Source: Chloroflexota bacterium (GTDB lineage Bacteria > Chloroflexota > Dehalococcoidia > SHYM01). Taken from it: DNA of 14,759 nt. This document shows positions 1 through 7,308 of the stretch, one piece after another. Numbering within the stretch: position 1 is the first letter of the stretch; every line of letters starts with the position of its first letter. The stretch lies in NCBI GenBank assembly GCA_016199375.1, contig JACQGV010000217.1:1-14759 (forward strand), in the 5' to 3' direction. The notes beneath the pieces are model-generated. The model did no database searches. It was not told the origin of the DNA and saw only the letters and a list, made by a program, of their open reading frames with translations. The position numbers were made by a program, and so were the translations under genes.

Positions 1-2
1 CA

Positions 3-107
3 GGGCAAGCCCTGGACGCCAGCACCGCCTCGGACCTGATCCGGGACCTCCGGCGTCTTCTAGAGCCCCGGGAGGACGGCAGTGAGGCGGATGAGGCACC
101 TGTGTGA
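3..107 (+). CDS. C-terminal fragment of an unidentified protein (5' end outside window)
   Basis: The third frame is open from the window edge to a TGA at 105-107 and gives 34 residues. They include a plausible amphipathic helix (TASDLIRDLRRLLEPRE) followed by an acidic tail (DGSEADEAPV). The other two plus frames stop inside this stretch, and codon third positions are mostly G or C, which supports coding. Too little remains to name a family. It runs toward the minus-strand 49-aa ORF ending at 162, so the two are convergent with about 54 bases between them. No convincing terminator hairpin lies in that gap. Confidence 0.5.
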   Translation, partial: GQALDASTASDLIRDLRRLLEPREDGSEADEAPV

Positions 108-161
108 TCCAAGAGTGTGGCCGGGGAATGGACACCGAGTTCGTTGCGTTCTTGTTGTGCA

Positions 162-311
162 TTATTGGATCGCTAAGCCCTTCCCCGTCGAGGGATGATC
201 GTTAGGGCGGCTCTCCTGTTTCAGTGGAGCAATGACCGTCAGGATCCTGTCGGGCTTGACTCTCCTGGCCTCCTCCGTGCGCAACAGTTCCAGCTTCACC
301 CCATGGCGCAT
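162..311 (-). CDS. Small hypothetical protein (49 aa), coupled to the upstream HTH gene
   Basis: The ORF begins at the ATG at 311-309 and ends at the TAA at 164-162. Its start shares one base with the stop of the HTH gene (TGATG), and an AGGAG lies seven bases upstream of the ATG, so translational coupling is likely. The product begins MRHGVKLELLRTEEARRV, is basic and probably helical at first, and has no membrane segment or Cys motif. I do not recognise a family. Its upstream partner is frameshifted, so it may be a relic. The coupled start and good ribosome-binding site are the main reasons to annotate it. Confidence 0.45.
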   Translation of the reverse strand: MRHGVKLELLRTEEARRVKPDRILTVIAPLKQESRPNDHPSTGKGLAIQ

Positions 312-654
312 CAGGGTTCTCCTGAGGGACGCTTGTCTCCATGGCCTCTAAACTTCCCCGATAACAGTCTCTTCAGCCCCCAGGGCCTGTCCAGCTCCTC
401 CAGCACCTGCTTGGCATCGAGGCTCAGCCCTTCCGCCAGGGACTCGGCGGCACGCTCGCGCGGTATCTGCTTGCTTTGCAGGGCCGCCCTGAGGACCTTG
501 TACCGCACTTCCATGGACGGCCCCCGCCTCTTCCAGTCCTGGAAATAGCGTAGGCGGTCCTCGGGGAGACGCCCATCAGGGGAGCGGCGCGCGCTGGCCT
601 CATGCCCCGGTCGAACAGGTCGAAGGCCCGGCGCCTGGCCTCCTCCGTCTTCAT
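311..654 (-). pseudogene. HTH DNA-binding protein broken by a one-base frameshift
   Basis: Two minus frames together make one protein of about 114 residues. The first, from the ATG at 654, gives MKTEEARRRAFDLFDRGM and then the helix-turn-helix LMGVSPRTAY. Near position 550 the natural continuation, RYFQDWKRRGPSMEVRYKV, is in the next frame and runs to the TGA at 311 through a conserved-looking PWGLKRLLSGKFR. One C missing from TAC-CGC would restore the frame, and no slippery heptamer suggests programmed shifting. Family resemblance, from memory, is to short HTH proteins common in Chloroflexota, probably site-specific DNA binders. The frameshift may be a real lesion or a sequencing or assembly error. 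No clear Shine-Dalgarno precedes the ATG. Confidence 0.72.
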
Positions 655-1012
655 CGAGCTTGATGGGGTACCTGAGGGCTTTCCGCCGGAAGCGCTCGAG
701 CAAGAGCACGCGCCTGATGTTGCTCAAGAGGGGACACATGACACTCCGCCTGCCCTTTCCCTGGGGAAACGCCGGCCCCTGCCCCTCTCCTTCGGGCAGC
801 GGACTGATCCCGAGCGGTGCCTCGGATGTTGTTTGGTCCTGCCCCCCCACGTCTCCCCAGGGCGCCGCTTCCCAGTTCGGGTGGAGTGTAGGCGCTTCCG
901 CCGCCCAATGTCTACGCCGCAGGAAACCATCATCACACCAGCCCAGCCAAAGCTATCCCCATTGCCCAGGACCGTCCTCAATCGGAGGCAGCGGGCGTAT
1001 TGTATAGGCCCC
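655..1012. other. Stretch with no supportable gene
   Basis: All six frames are partly open here because of the base composition, but none gives a credible domain, a Shine-Dalgarno-led start or convincing codon use. The part next to 654 would hold the promoter of the minus-strand HTH gene. No strong hairpin, tandem repeat or RNA gene was recognised. Confidence 0.5.
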
Positions 1013-1264
1013 CTATACACCGGCGGCCTCAAGATACCTCTTGCGGAGGAGAGAGAGCTCCTGGCCTCGGGGGTTTTGTGGTCTCCCCTTGTCCACCGGG
1101 AGGGCCTCCAGCCTGGGCAGCCGCGCTCGATTCGCCTCCACGAGCGCAACCACATGCCTGCCCTGCGCGTTGAAATCAGACCCGCGTTGAGCCACGCTGG
1201 CCTCGCCCCGTCCACGTGTGCCACGGCGGAGCGAACCGCCGACCTTGTTCGCCAGATTACGCAT
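1013..1264 (-). CDS. Possible hypothetical protein (83 aa)
   Basis: The ORF starts at the ATG at 1264-1262 and ends at the TAG at 1013. About 70 percent of its third codon positions are G or C, and its second positions are clearly lower in GC, as expected for coding DNA. The product is basic (RLPRLEALPVDKGRPQNP and a helical ELSLLRKRYLEAAGV tail). It has no recognised domain. The start overlaps the end of another doubtful minus-strand ORF by eight bases, a typical operon spacing, but neither has a good ribosome-binding site. It may be a relic of an older accessory gene. Confidence 0.3.
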   Translation of the reverse strand: MRNLANKVGGSLRRGTRGRGEASVAQRGSDFNAQGRHVVALVEANRARLPRLEALPVDKGRPQNPRGQELSLLRKRYLEAAGV

Positions 1265-1733
1265 CCTTGAGGATGTTTTGGCGCCCCATGAGGTCCATGA
1301 GATCGTCTCTTGCGTGGGGAAATCGCCCTATGAGAGCGACCTGCGCGCTTTTCCATTGGATTGTGCATCCTTTGAGGTCCTTGGGTTCGCCCAGATCGAG
1401 CTTCGGGATGACATTTTCGCGGACCAGGTGCGTGAAGCGATCTCCCTGGCGCTGCAAAGCGCAGGTTGGGAAAGCCCCATACTCGATTCGCTCGTCCTGG
1501 TGGCACGAGGGCCCCGTATACGGGGGAGCGGTGGCCTTCGACGAGAATTGTTCGAATTGTTCGTGTCCAGCCCGCTTGATCGAAGCCGGGCACGTCTCAA
1601 GACAGGCTTCTATGGAGGGCTTGGACGGGCGGAAACGCCTGGAAACGGCGGTCCCCAAGAGGAAACGCATCATAGTAGCCCGGTCGCCAAAGGGGATGGC
1701 GGCCGTGCCCCTCTGCTCTTGACACCAGCCCAA
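1257..1733 (-). CDS. Doubtful ORF, antisense-phased with a competing plus-strand ORF
   Basis: This minus-strand reading (up to 158 aa, possible internal start MMRFLLGTAVSRRF) is codon-aligned with an opposite plus-strand ORF at 1218-1775, so at most one is likely real. In a hand count over about 87 codons, position GC read on the minus strand falls in the order third > first > second, which favours this strand. The plus reading has first > third. Against this, the plus protein has more regular hydrophobic alternation (for example FEVLGFAQIELRDDIF), and neither has a Shine-Dalgarno. Function is unknown. Confidence 0.22.
   Translation of the reverse strand: MGWCQEQRGTAAIPFGDRATMMRFLLGTAVSRRFRPSKPSIEACLETCPASIKRAGHEQFEQFSSKATAPPYTGPSCHQDERIEYGAFPTCALQRQGDRFTHLVRENVIPKLDLGEPKDLKGCTIQWKSAQVALIGRFPHARDDLMDLMGRQNILKDA
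1512..1525. repeat. Perfect 14-bp palindrome CCCCGTATACGGGG
   Basis: The 14 bases equal their own reverse complement. They lie within the doubtful ORF region. This could be a dimeric regulator site or chance, as nothing else marks a promoter nearby. Confidence 0.3.
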
Positions 1734-1832
1734 TCCCGCGAGATTGAGGTGGACTCGATCATTTGGACACGTTAGGGAACCGCACCCGGCATGTAGGCGT
1801 TTTCGAACGTCCAGCCCGCGTTGGCGCCAGCC

Positions 1833-2339
1833 CTACTGCCGTCCGTTTGGGAACCAGCCCCACCACCTCTCGGTGTCGCAACTGGTGCACTTGATGCTGA
1901 CCGCCACGTGCCCTTTGGCCCCGCAGCCGCAGCTGAACCTGCCTCTCAAACGCGATAGCGGACTCGCCTTCAACGCGTCACCAAGCCGCACCGTCGCCTC
2001 CCTGGTTTCCTCGAGGGTCTGCTCCACCTCAGCAACCCTTCCGTCCAGTACCAACAGTCTGCTCTCCACCTCCAAGGGTGCCCGCGCCTCCCTGATCTGC
2101 CGCTCCAGCTGAGCCTTCCGCAGCTTCTTCTTCAGCCTTACGATGTCAGGATCACCCTCCACTGCCGCCTCGGCCTGGGCCTGACTGCCTTCTCGGCCGG
2201 CGGCGGGGAGTGCCGTCACCCGGCGCGCCATCTTATAGACCGTCCCTTTGGAATAGCCCTGTCTGACCAGCTCCGCAGCCGGTTTCCCAGCCGTCAACAG
2301 ACGCACGATGGCCTCCTGCTTGCCCAGCTTCTCTACCAT
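1833..2339 (-). CDS. HTH / coiled-coil / zinc-ribbon protein (168 aa)
   Basis: The start is the ATG at 2339-2337. A strong AGGAGG sits six to seven bases upstream, so the longer reading from 2426 is rejected. Residues about 1-40 form a helix-turn-helix (QEAIVRLLTAGKPAAELVRQ, then GYSKGTVYKMARRV). Residues about 65-125 are a charged, Leu-rich coiled coil (DIVRLKKKLRKAQLERQIRE onward). The C-terminus carries a likely zinc ribbon, CGCGAKGH...KCTSCD, with four to five potential ligands. The likely role is sequence-specific DNA binding as a coiled-coil dimer, possibly regulatory. I do not recognise a named family. It is intact, unlike the HTH gene at 311-654 and the XRE remnant upstream. Third-position GC is lower than in the respiratory genes, suggesting different ancestry. 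Confidence 0.8.
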   Translation of the reverse strand: MVEKLGKQEAIVRLLTAGKPAAELVRQGYSKGTVYKMARRVTALPAAGREGSQAQAEAAVEGDPDIVRLKKKLRKAQLERQIREARAPLEVESRLLVLDGRVAEVEQTLEETREATVRLGDALKASPLSRLRGRFSCGCGAKGHVAVSIKCTSCDTERWWGWFPNGRQ

Positions 2340-2616
2340 GTAGTCCCTCCTGTATCCAAGGCCCCCAGGGGCATGCCTGCGTTGGAGACGCCAGTCCACC
2401 GGTAGACTCTCCCAGAAGGAGTACACCGGAGTCTCCTGCCCGGTCTACTCGCTCCCCCTCCCTGGGCGGTGGCCAGTGTAGCCGCGTCCACTGCCCTCGT
2501 CTACGCCGCTGGCCAGGCGCCTGGGAGAACAGAGTATGGGGCCATACCGCCCCGATACGAACAAGTAGCTAACGGAGTGCTCGCCTGAGCGATTGGCTTG
2601 CAGGGGAAGAAGTGGG

Positions 2617-2805
2617 CTAGCGGCCAGGTCCATCGAACAAGGACAGGTCGCGCGCCGGCACGGTCAAGGCGCGGGCGATCCGGCGGATGTTCTGCAGGGA
2701 CGGATTCAGCTTGCCCCTTTCGACACCGGTCGCGTCCCATAACATGGCGCCTACAGGTACGCCACAGCCTTGCCGCCGGGTGTAAACTCAGCGCAAGGCC
2801 CTGTA
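2617..2805 (-). pseudogene. Remnant of an XRE (Cro/CI-type) regulator
   Basis: In one minus frame ending at the TAG at 2619-2617 the translation reads ...YRALR(stop)VYTRRQG..., then DATGVERGKLNPSLQNIRR and IARALTVPARDLSLFDGPGR. This matches the end of a Cro/CI helix-turn-helix, where the family usually has an ERGxxNPSLxxLxRIAxALxVP pattern. An in-frame TGA (2790-2788) interrupts the first helix. About ten residues that normally lie between the turn and ERG, including most of the recognition helix, appear deleted. No start codon or ribosome-binding site is evident. It is therefore a decayed DNA-binding regulator. Confidence 0.65.
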
Positions 2806-3007
2806 CACAAACGTATAGGGAAAAACGCCGAAGGCAGGGAGCACCGAAAGCCGCAGCCACCGGCTCAGGTTGTGGATCGGCTCGGATGGGGCGGCTCCAG
2901 AGGGGCTCCCTATCTATCCTCCGCTGCGGTCCTGACCCTGGCCATCCTGGCCACAGTGTGAGTTGGATAAATGCACCACCTGGGAGAAAGAACCCGCAGA
3001 GCGAGGG

Positions 3008-4456
3008 TCACGCGGGGACTTCAACGGAGATCTGGGTGCCCTTCCCTGGCGCTGACTGCACCTCTAGCCTCCCACTGAGGAGGCGCGCACGCTCCTCCAT
3101 CCCTACCAGGCCCAGCTTCCCTTCGGCAGTGAGATCTCCCAGGCGGGCAGGCGCACGGAAGCCCTGGCCATTGTCCGCCACGGCGACACCGGCGCGGCCT
3201 TCCTTGAAGTACACCGCCACCTTTGTCTGGGTAGCCCCGGCATGTTTCTCGACGTTTCGAAGGGCCTCCTGGACGATCCTGAAGAGGCCCAACTCGGTAT
3301 CAGGCGCGAGCCGGCGGGATGTACCGCTCATCTCAAGGTGCACCCGAAAGCCCAGCCGGCGGCTGAGTTCCTCTGTCAAGGCCTGGATCGCCGGGCCGAA
3401 GCCAAGGTCGTCCAGGACCGAGGGCCGCAGTTCGCGGCTGAAACGGCGCAGAAGGCCCAGTGTCTCTTCGGCCCTCTCCCGTACGCCCGCCAGACCCCGC
3501 CTCACGGGATCAGGGAGCGAATCGCTGCTCTGGAGCAGCGTGGCCAGGTCGCGGCAGATGAGGACCATGGACTGGACGGGCACATCGTGAAGCTCTCTTG
3601 CTATGCGTCGCTGTTCCTCTTCCTGGGCCCGCATCACTAGGCTCGCATAGGACTGCAGGTTCTGCTGCTGGCGCTGCTGCTCGGTCACGTCCCTGAGCAC
3701 TGCTTGTAGCAGCGGGCCTTCCTGGCTGTGCACCAGGGCGCAGGTGGCTTCCACGGCGACTTGGCTACCCCTATTAGTCACCAGAGAGAGGTGTATCGGC
3801 TTGGGGAGGTCAGCGGTGACAGACCTCTGCACAGCCTCCCAGCCCGAGGCCTGAAGCAGAGCATCTGCCCGCATCGCCGTCAGCCCCTTGAGGGTGTAGC
3901 CGGTGAGCCTGCCGGCTGCCGCGTTGGCGGCCAGCAGCTCGCCAGCAGCCCCGAAGACCAGGATGGCGTCTCCGGCCGCCTCGAACAGATTCTGGTACTT
4001 TTCCTCGGACACCTGGAGCCTGGCGCTGGCCTCCTCGGCCTTGAAGCGCTGGCGCACCTCCCGCTCTACTCTCCAGGAAAGGAGGCTGCCCACTGCCACG
4101 ACCACCGCGAGCTGGGTCAACTCTCCCTCGAAACTGAAGGCCGTGGTGTGCCACAAGAGGATGTTAGGTGTGGTGAGGATCGTAGCCGATAGGCCTGTGA
4201 GGATGCCCCCCTCCAGTCGGAAGTGGAGGCTGGCATAGGCCACGGGTATGAGGAACAGGGTCACCGGGATGTGGTGAAAGCTGCCGAATGGCTCCTGATA
4301 GCCGCCGGCCTCGGTGTAGGTGTGCAGGGCGGCGACACCCAGCACCATGGCCTGGATGAACCAGAAGCGCCGGTCACGGGCGCGGGCGGGCAAGCGAGAA
4401 AGGGCATGGAGGAGCGCTCGAAAGGGCGGGACAGAGATGCCGGCTACGCTGCCCAC
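3008..4456 (-). CDS. Membrane PAS sensor histidine kinase (NarL-system type), copy 1
   Basis: This 482-aa sensor autophosphorylates and passes phosphate to the response regulator encoded just upstream. Residues about 31-128 contain about four membrane helices with conserved HHIPV (61-65) and LWH (101-103) motifs. A linker helix and a PAS domain follow (about 150-260, FEAAGDAILVF), then the HisKA_3 dimerisation box with His290 in RELHDVPVQ. This box keeps the HDxxxQ pattern needed for kinase and phosphatase activity. The ATPase domain has the N box (EALRNVEKHA, Asn401), the DNGQGF box (428-433) and GLVGMEERA. The start is a GTG three bases after the regulator stop, with GAAAGGA upstream. The PAS has no obvious haem or Fe-S ligands, so the signal is unknown. 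A paralogue lies at 8152-9624. Confidence 0.92.
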   Translation of the reverse strand: MGSVAGISVPPFRALLHALSRLPARARDRRFWFIQAMVLGVAALHTYTEAGGYQEPFGSFHHIPVTLFLIPVAYASLHFRLEGGILTGLSATILTTPNILLWHTTAFSFEGELTQLAVVVAVGSLLSWRVEREVRQRFKAEEASARLQVSEEKYQNLFEAAGDAILVFGAAGELLAANAAAGRLTGYTLKGLTAMRADALLQASGWEAVQRSVTADLPKPIHLSLVTNRGSQVAVEATCALVHSQEGPLLQAVLRDVTEQQRQQQNLQSYASLVMRAQEEEQRRIARELHDVPVQSMVLICRDLATLLQSSDSLPDPVRRGLAGVRERAEETLGLLRRFSRELRPSVLDDLGFGPAIQALTEELSRRLGFRVHLEMSGTSRRLAPDTELGLFRIVQEALRNVEKHAGATQTKVAVYFKEGRAGVAVADNGQGFRAPARLGDLTAEGKLGLVGMEERARLLSGRLEVQSAPGKGTQISVEVPA

Positions 4457-4459
4457 GGC

Positions 4460-5137
4460 CTACGTCCTTTCGCCGGCCTGCCGGATGCCCTCTACCGGGA
4501 ACCAGCCCCTGCTCAGCCCGTGCAGCACAGCCTCCATGCGGGAAGCCACACCCAGCTTGTTGAAGATGTGGGTCAGGTGCACTTCCACGGTACGCACACT
4601 GAGCCCGGTCTTGGCGGCCACCTCCTTGTTGCTCAAGCCGCTGGACACCAGTTTCAAGATCTCCAGCTCTCGGGCAGTAAGGGGCTCTTGCGGTTCCTTC
4701 GCAGCGTGAGGAGATGCCTTCAGGCGCTCAACCAGCTTCTGCGTGATAGCAGGATGTAGCACGGTCTGTCCATCATGGACGGCCCGCACGGCCTCCGCCA
4801 GCTCCCGCCCAGGCACCGTTTTCAGCAAGTAGCCGGCCGCCCCCGCCTCTAAGAGGGCGAAGATGTAGGCGTCGTCGTCGTAGGCTGTCAGGATGAGGGA
4901 TCGGGTGCTCGGTGAGATTGCGGCGAGGCGCCGCGTCACTTCAATGCCGTTGAGACGGGGCATGGCGATGTCCACGATGGCGACGTCGGGCTGGACCTGT
5001 CCCGCCACCCGGAGCGCCTCTTCTCCGTCCGCCGCCTCGCCTACCACGGCGATGTCCGGGTACTCGCCAAGGATCCTTCGCGTGCCTTCCCGGAAGATGG
5101 CGTGGTCATCAGCTAGGAGCACGCGGATCTGACTCAT
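4460..5137 (-). CDS. NarL/FixJ-family response regulator, copy 1
   Basis: This 225-aa cytoplasmic transcription regulator has a receiver domain at residues 1-120: acidic pair Asp10-Asp11, phospho-acceptor Asp56 in VDIAMP, Thr84 and Lys106 in GYLLKT. A LuxR-type helix-turn-helix follows at about 152-207 (LTARELEILKLVSSGLSNKE, then VRTVEVHLTHIFNKLGV). The ATG at 5137 has a GGAG four bases upstream. The kinase gene follows after three bases, so they form one operon and a cognate pair. The regulator is transcribed away from the cytochrome b operon, sharing a 201-bp intergenic region. Control of that operon is therefore a reasonable inference. It is closely similar to the regulator at 9631-10311. 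Confidence 0.93.
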   Translation of the reverse strand: MSQIRVLLADDHAIFREGTRRILGEYPDIAVVGEAADGEEALRVAGQVQPDVAIVDIAMPRLNGIEVTRRLAAISPSTRSLILTAYDDDAYIFALLEAGAAGYLLKTVPGRELAEAVRAVHDGQTVLHPAITQKLVERLKASPHAAKEPQEPLTARELEILKLVSSGLSNKEVAAKTGLSVRTVEVHLTHIFNKLGVASRMEAVLHGLSRGWFPVEGIRQAGERT

Positions 5138-5338
5138 CCCGCTCCGCCTGCAAAGAGTCTACCTCCATTCGCATTCTACACCGTATGCCGCCTGCCCACT
5201 GTCCCCTGCTCGTACGTGAAAGCCCTTACGGGCGCCTTCGGGGTTCCCTTATCCTTCAATGTGGCGGACTCGGACGCCACGGCGGCAGGCCAGAAGTAGG
5301 CTGAAGGCTGGAGGGACCGGACTCGCCGGAGGGCAGGC
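5138..5338. promoter_or_regulatory. Divergent promoter region between regulator 1 and cytochrome b operon
   Basis: These 201 bp separate two outward-facing operons and must hold both promoters. An inverted repeat GTGGCG (5261-5266) / CGCCAC (5275-5280) with an eight-base spacer lies about 60 bases before the cytochrome b ATG and is a candidate operator. No unambiguous -35/-10 pair could be assigned. The cytochrome b start has GGAGG six bases upstream. Confidence 0.5.
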
Positions 5339-6472
5339 ATGAGACACGAGATAGCAGCCAGAACTGGTGTGGAAAGGCTGCCAGCCAGGCAGGGGTCGCC
5401 AGCCAAGGAGTTCTGGGACTGGCTGGACGAGCGGCTCGGCCTTCAGGCCCTGGCATATCCTGTGCCTGCCCACGCCAACAGCATCCTGTATACGCTGGGC
5501 GGCATCACCCTCGCGGGCTTCGCTGTCCTGGTGGCCACGGGCGTGTACATGGCCCAGTTCTATCACCCCCACCCAGCAGACGCCCGGGAGAGCATCGCCT
5601 ACTTCACCACCCAGGCCCAGTTCGGCAGCTTCGTCCGGAGCGTCCATTTCTGGACCGCCAACCTCGTGGTCATCACGGCCTCGCTACACATGCTCCGTGT
5701 CTTCTTCACCGCCTCTTACAAGCGGCCCCGGGAGGTCAATTGGCTCATCGGGGTTGGCCTGGTTACTATGGCCATGGCCCTCTTCTTCACGGGAACGGTC
5801 CTCAAGTGGGACCAGGAGGCCTACGAGGCCCTGGCCCACAACGAGGCAGTGGCCAAGACGCTGGGGTCTCTGGGCAGCTTTGCCACCGGGGAGTTCGCCC
5901 GCAGCGTGCCCCTGCTAACCCGCCTCTACGTGGTGCACGTCAGCATCCTGCCGGCCTTGCTGGGCCTGCTCCTTCTCTTGCACCTGTTCCTTGTGAAGCA
6001 CCACGGTATCTCCCCCTTGCCCGGCCAGCGGGAGATGAAGGCACAGGTCGTGGGTCGTGGCGGCGGCAGCACGGGCGCTGCGCCCGTGCCGACCTCTACC
6101 TTCAACCTCCACCTGCGCAAGATGCTGGGCTACGGCCTCCTACTGACGGCCATGGCCGCCATCCTGGCCCTGGCTCTTCCCGCCGCCCTTGGCCCAACCG
6201 CGACACCAGGCATGGAGGTGACCAAGCCCCCCTGGCTCTTCTGGTGGCTCTACGCCTTCGAGAACTGGTTTGGTATCAAGGCCCTTTTCTGGGGAGCCGT
6301 GGCCGTGCCCCTTCTGTTGGCCCTGGTCCCATTCTTCGACCGGTCGCCCTCCAGGAAGCCCACTGAGCGCCGATGGTTCATCGGCGCAGCGGCGGTAGCC
6401 ATCGCCGCACTGGTCTCGCTGACCATCTACGTGGCCCTGAGCCCGGTGGCCCAGCACATCGGAGGCGAATAG
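5339..6472 (+). CDS. b6-type cytochrome b with fused C-terminal quinone-site domain
   Basis: This 377-aa membrane dihaem cytochrome would transfer electrons between menaquinol and a partner. The N-terminal four-helix part carries two haem-ligand pairs: His103/His117 (13 residues between) and His200/His215 (14 between). The second spacing is that of cytochrome b6. A linker of about 30 residues, rich in Gly and Pro, leads to a C-terminal domain with about three helices equivalent to subunit IV, so b6 and IV are fused. The Qo-site PEWY motif is replaced by PPWL (297-300), lacking the usual Glu. No Rieske or cytochrome c gene accompanies it in the window. The ATG has GGAGG six bases upstream. The stop abuts the ATG of the next gene, starting a four-gene operon. 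Confidence 0.9.
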   Translation: MRHEIAARTGVERLPARQGSPAKEFWDWLDERLGLQALAYPVPAHANSILYTLGGITLAGFAVLVATGVYMAQFYHPHPADARESIAYFTTQAQFGSFVRSVHFWTANLVVITASLHMLRVFFTASYKRPREVNWLIGVGLVTMAMALFFTGTVLKWDQEAYEALAHNEAVAKTLGSLGSFATGEFARSVPLLTRLYVVHVSILPALLGLLLLLHLFLVKHHGISPLPGQREMKAQVVGRGGGSTGAAPVPTSTFNLHLRKMLGYGLLLTAMAAILALALPAALGPTATPGMEVTKPPWLFWWLYAFENWFGIKALFWGAVAVPLLLALVPFFDRSPSRKPTERRWFIGAAAVAIAALVSLTIYVALSPVAQHIGGE

Positions 6473-6706
6473 ATGCGGGCGACTCGGAGGACGCACCTGG
6501 CCTTCTGGGCCGCTCTGCTGGTGGCCAACCTCGCTTCCGGGTGGCTGGTCTCCCTGGCCCTGGCGCTGAGGAGGCAGGATGCCGGGCTACGGAACCTGGC
6601 CTTAGGAGCAGCCGGGGCGCCCCTGTTTCTCGCCGGTCTTCTCATTATCTTGCGAATCCTGTACCGCACACGTCAACCCGGAAAGAAGAGGGGAGGTGTA
6701 GCATGA
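6473..6706 (+). CDS. Small two-helix membrane protein (77 aa)
   Basis: The product has two hydrophobic segments (about 9-32 and 42-64) joined by a short charged loop, RRQDAGLRN, and ends in a basic tail, RTRQPGKKRGG. Its ATG follows the cytochrome b stop directly, with GGAGG seven bases before it, and its TGA overlaps the next ATG (ATGA). I recognise no family. The position suggests a small structural subunit of the cytochrome b complex, comparable to small subunits of other bc-type complexes; this is inferred from context only. Confidence 0.82.
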   Translation: MRATRRTHLAFWAALLVANLASGWLVSLALALRRQDAGLRNLALGAAGAPLFLAGLLIILRILYRTRQPGKKRGGVA

Positions 6707-7308
6707 GGAAATTCCTTTGTAGACAGACACCGCTGCTGGTGTTCACCCTGCTGGCGGCAGTGGTGGCCCTCGTCGCGGCGCCCCGCCTGGCGCTGGCCCA
6801 TGGCGAGGCCATCCAGGTGGACCCGTCCCAGGCCAAGCCGGGGCAAACGGTCACGGTTACCGGCACCGGCTGGGAGGCTGGCAGCACGGTCCGTGTCGCC
6901 CTGGAGGGGACCAGAGGCATCGTCTCTCTCGGCACCATCGAGGCAGGGGCGAAGGGCGGCTTCACCCTTCAGGTAACCCTGTCAAAAGACCTGCGACCAG
7001 GGAGCTACCGCCTGGTGGCGCGCCTGGGTGACGACTCGGCGGCAGTGGATTTCACGGTAATGGCTATGGCGGTGGCGCAAGCAGACTCCAGCGCAATGGC
7101 AATGACAGGTGTGAGCCAAGGCCAGCCGGCGGCAGCCACTGAGGAGGCGTCGTCAGTACGCGCCAGTGGAGCCGAGACCATCGCCATCGGGATCATAGTG
7201 GCCGCCCTCATCGTGGCGGGGGCCATGCTGGTGCTGGCTGGTACAGCACGCGGCGCGCGACCCGAAGCCGTAGCCGTGGATACCAAGCTGACGGAAGCTG
7301 TGCGCTGA
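6703..7308 (+). CDS. Secreted Ig-like beta-domain protein with C-terminal membrane anchor (201 aa)
   Basis: A signal peptide spans residues 1-32, with likely cleavage after ALA so that the mature chain starts HGEAIQ. Residues about 35-125 form one beta-sandwich of the type DPSQAKPGQTVTVTGTGWEAGSTV, common in secreted adhesive or envelope proteins. A low-complexity Ala/Met/Ser linker and a single membrane helix (about 157-180) follow, with a short basic tail. The chosen ATG has GGGAGG six bases upstream and overlaps the previous stop by four bases; the longer in-frame reading from 6373 runs into cytochrome b and is rejected. It is probably an exported accessory subunit of the complex. A new N-terminal His could bind copper, but the mature chain has no other His. 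Confidence 0.82.
   Translation: MRKFLCRQTPLLVFTLLAAVVALVAAPRLALAHGEAIQVDPSQAKPGQTVTVTGTGWEAGSTVRVALEGTRGIVSLGTIEAGAKGGFTLQVTLSKDLRPGSYRLVARLGDDSAAVDFTVMAMAVAQADSSAMAMTGVSQGQPAAATEEASSVRASGAETIAIGIIVAALIVAGAMLVLAGTARGARPEAVAVDTKLTEAVR

Noticed and set aside
195..548. Plus-strand ORF opposite the HTH gene
   Set aside because: It is Ser/Leu/Pro-rich without a recognisable fold, and the minus strand carries clear HTH protein sequence.
724..1593. Minus-strand ORF of 289 codons
   Set aside because: The translation is Arg/Gly/Pro/His-rich and has no domain or ribosome-binding site. It overlaps better-supported readings.
1..3000. Mobile element or phage integration site
   Set aside because: Despite several HTH genes and pseudogenes, no transposase, integrase, tRNA or direct-repeat ends could be recognised.
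2598..3590. Plus-strand ORF of 330 codons
   Set aside because: It runs opposite the XRE remnant and the kinase 3' end. Its product is an Arg/Ser-rich shadow.
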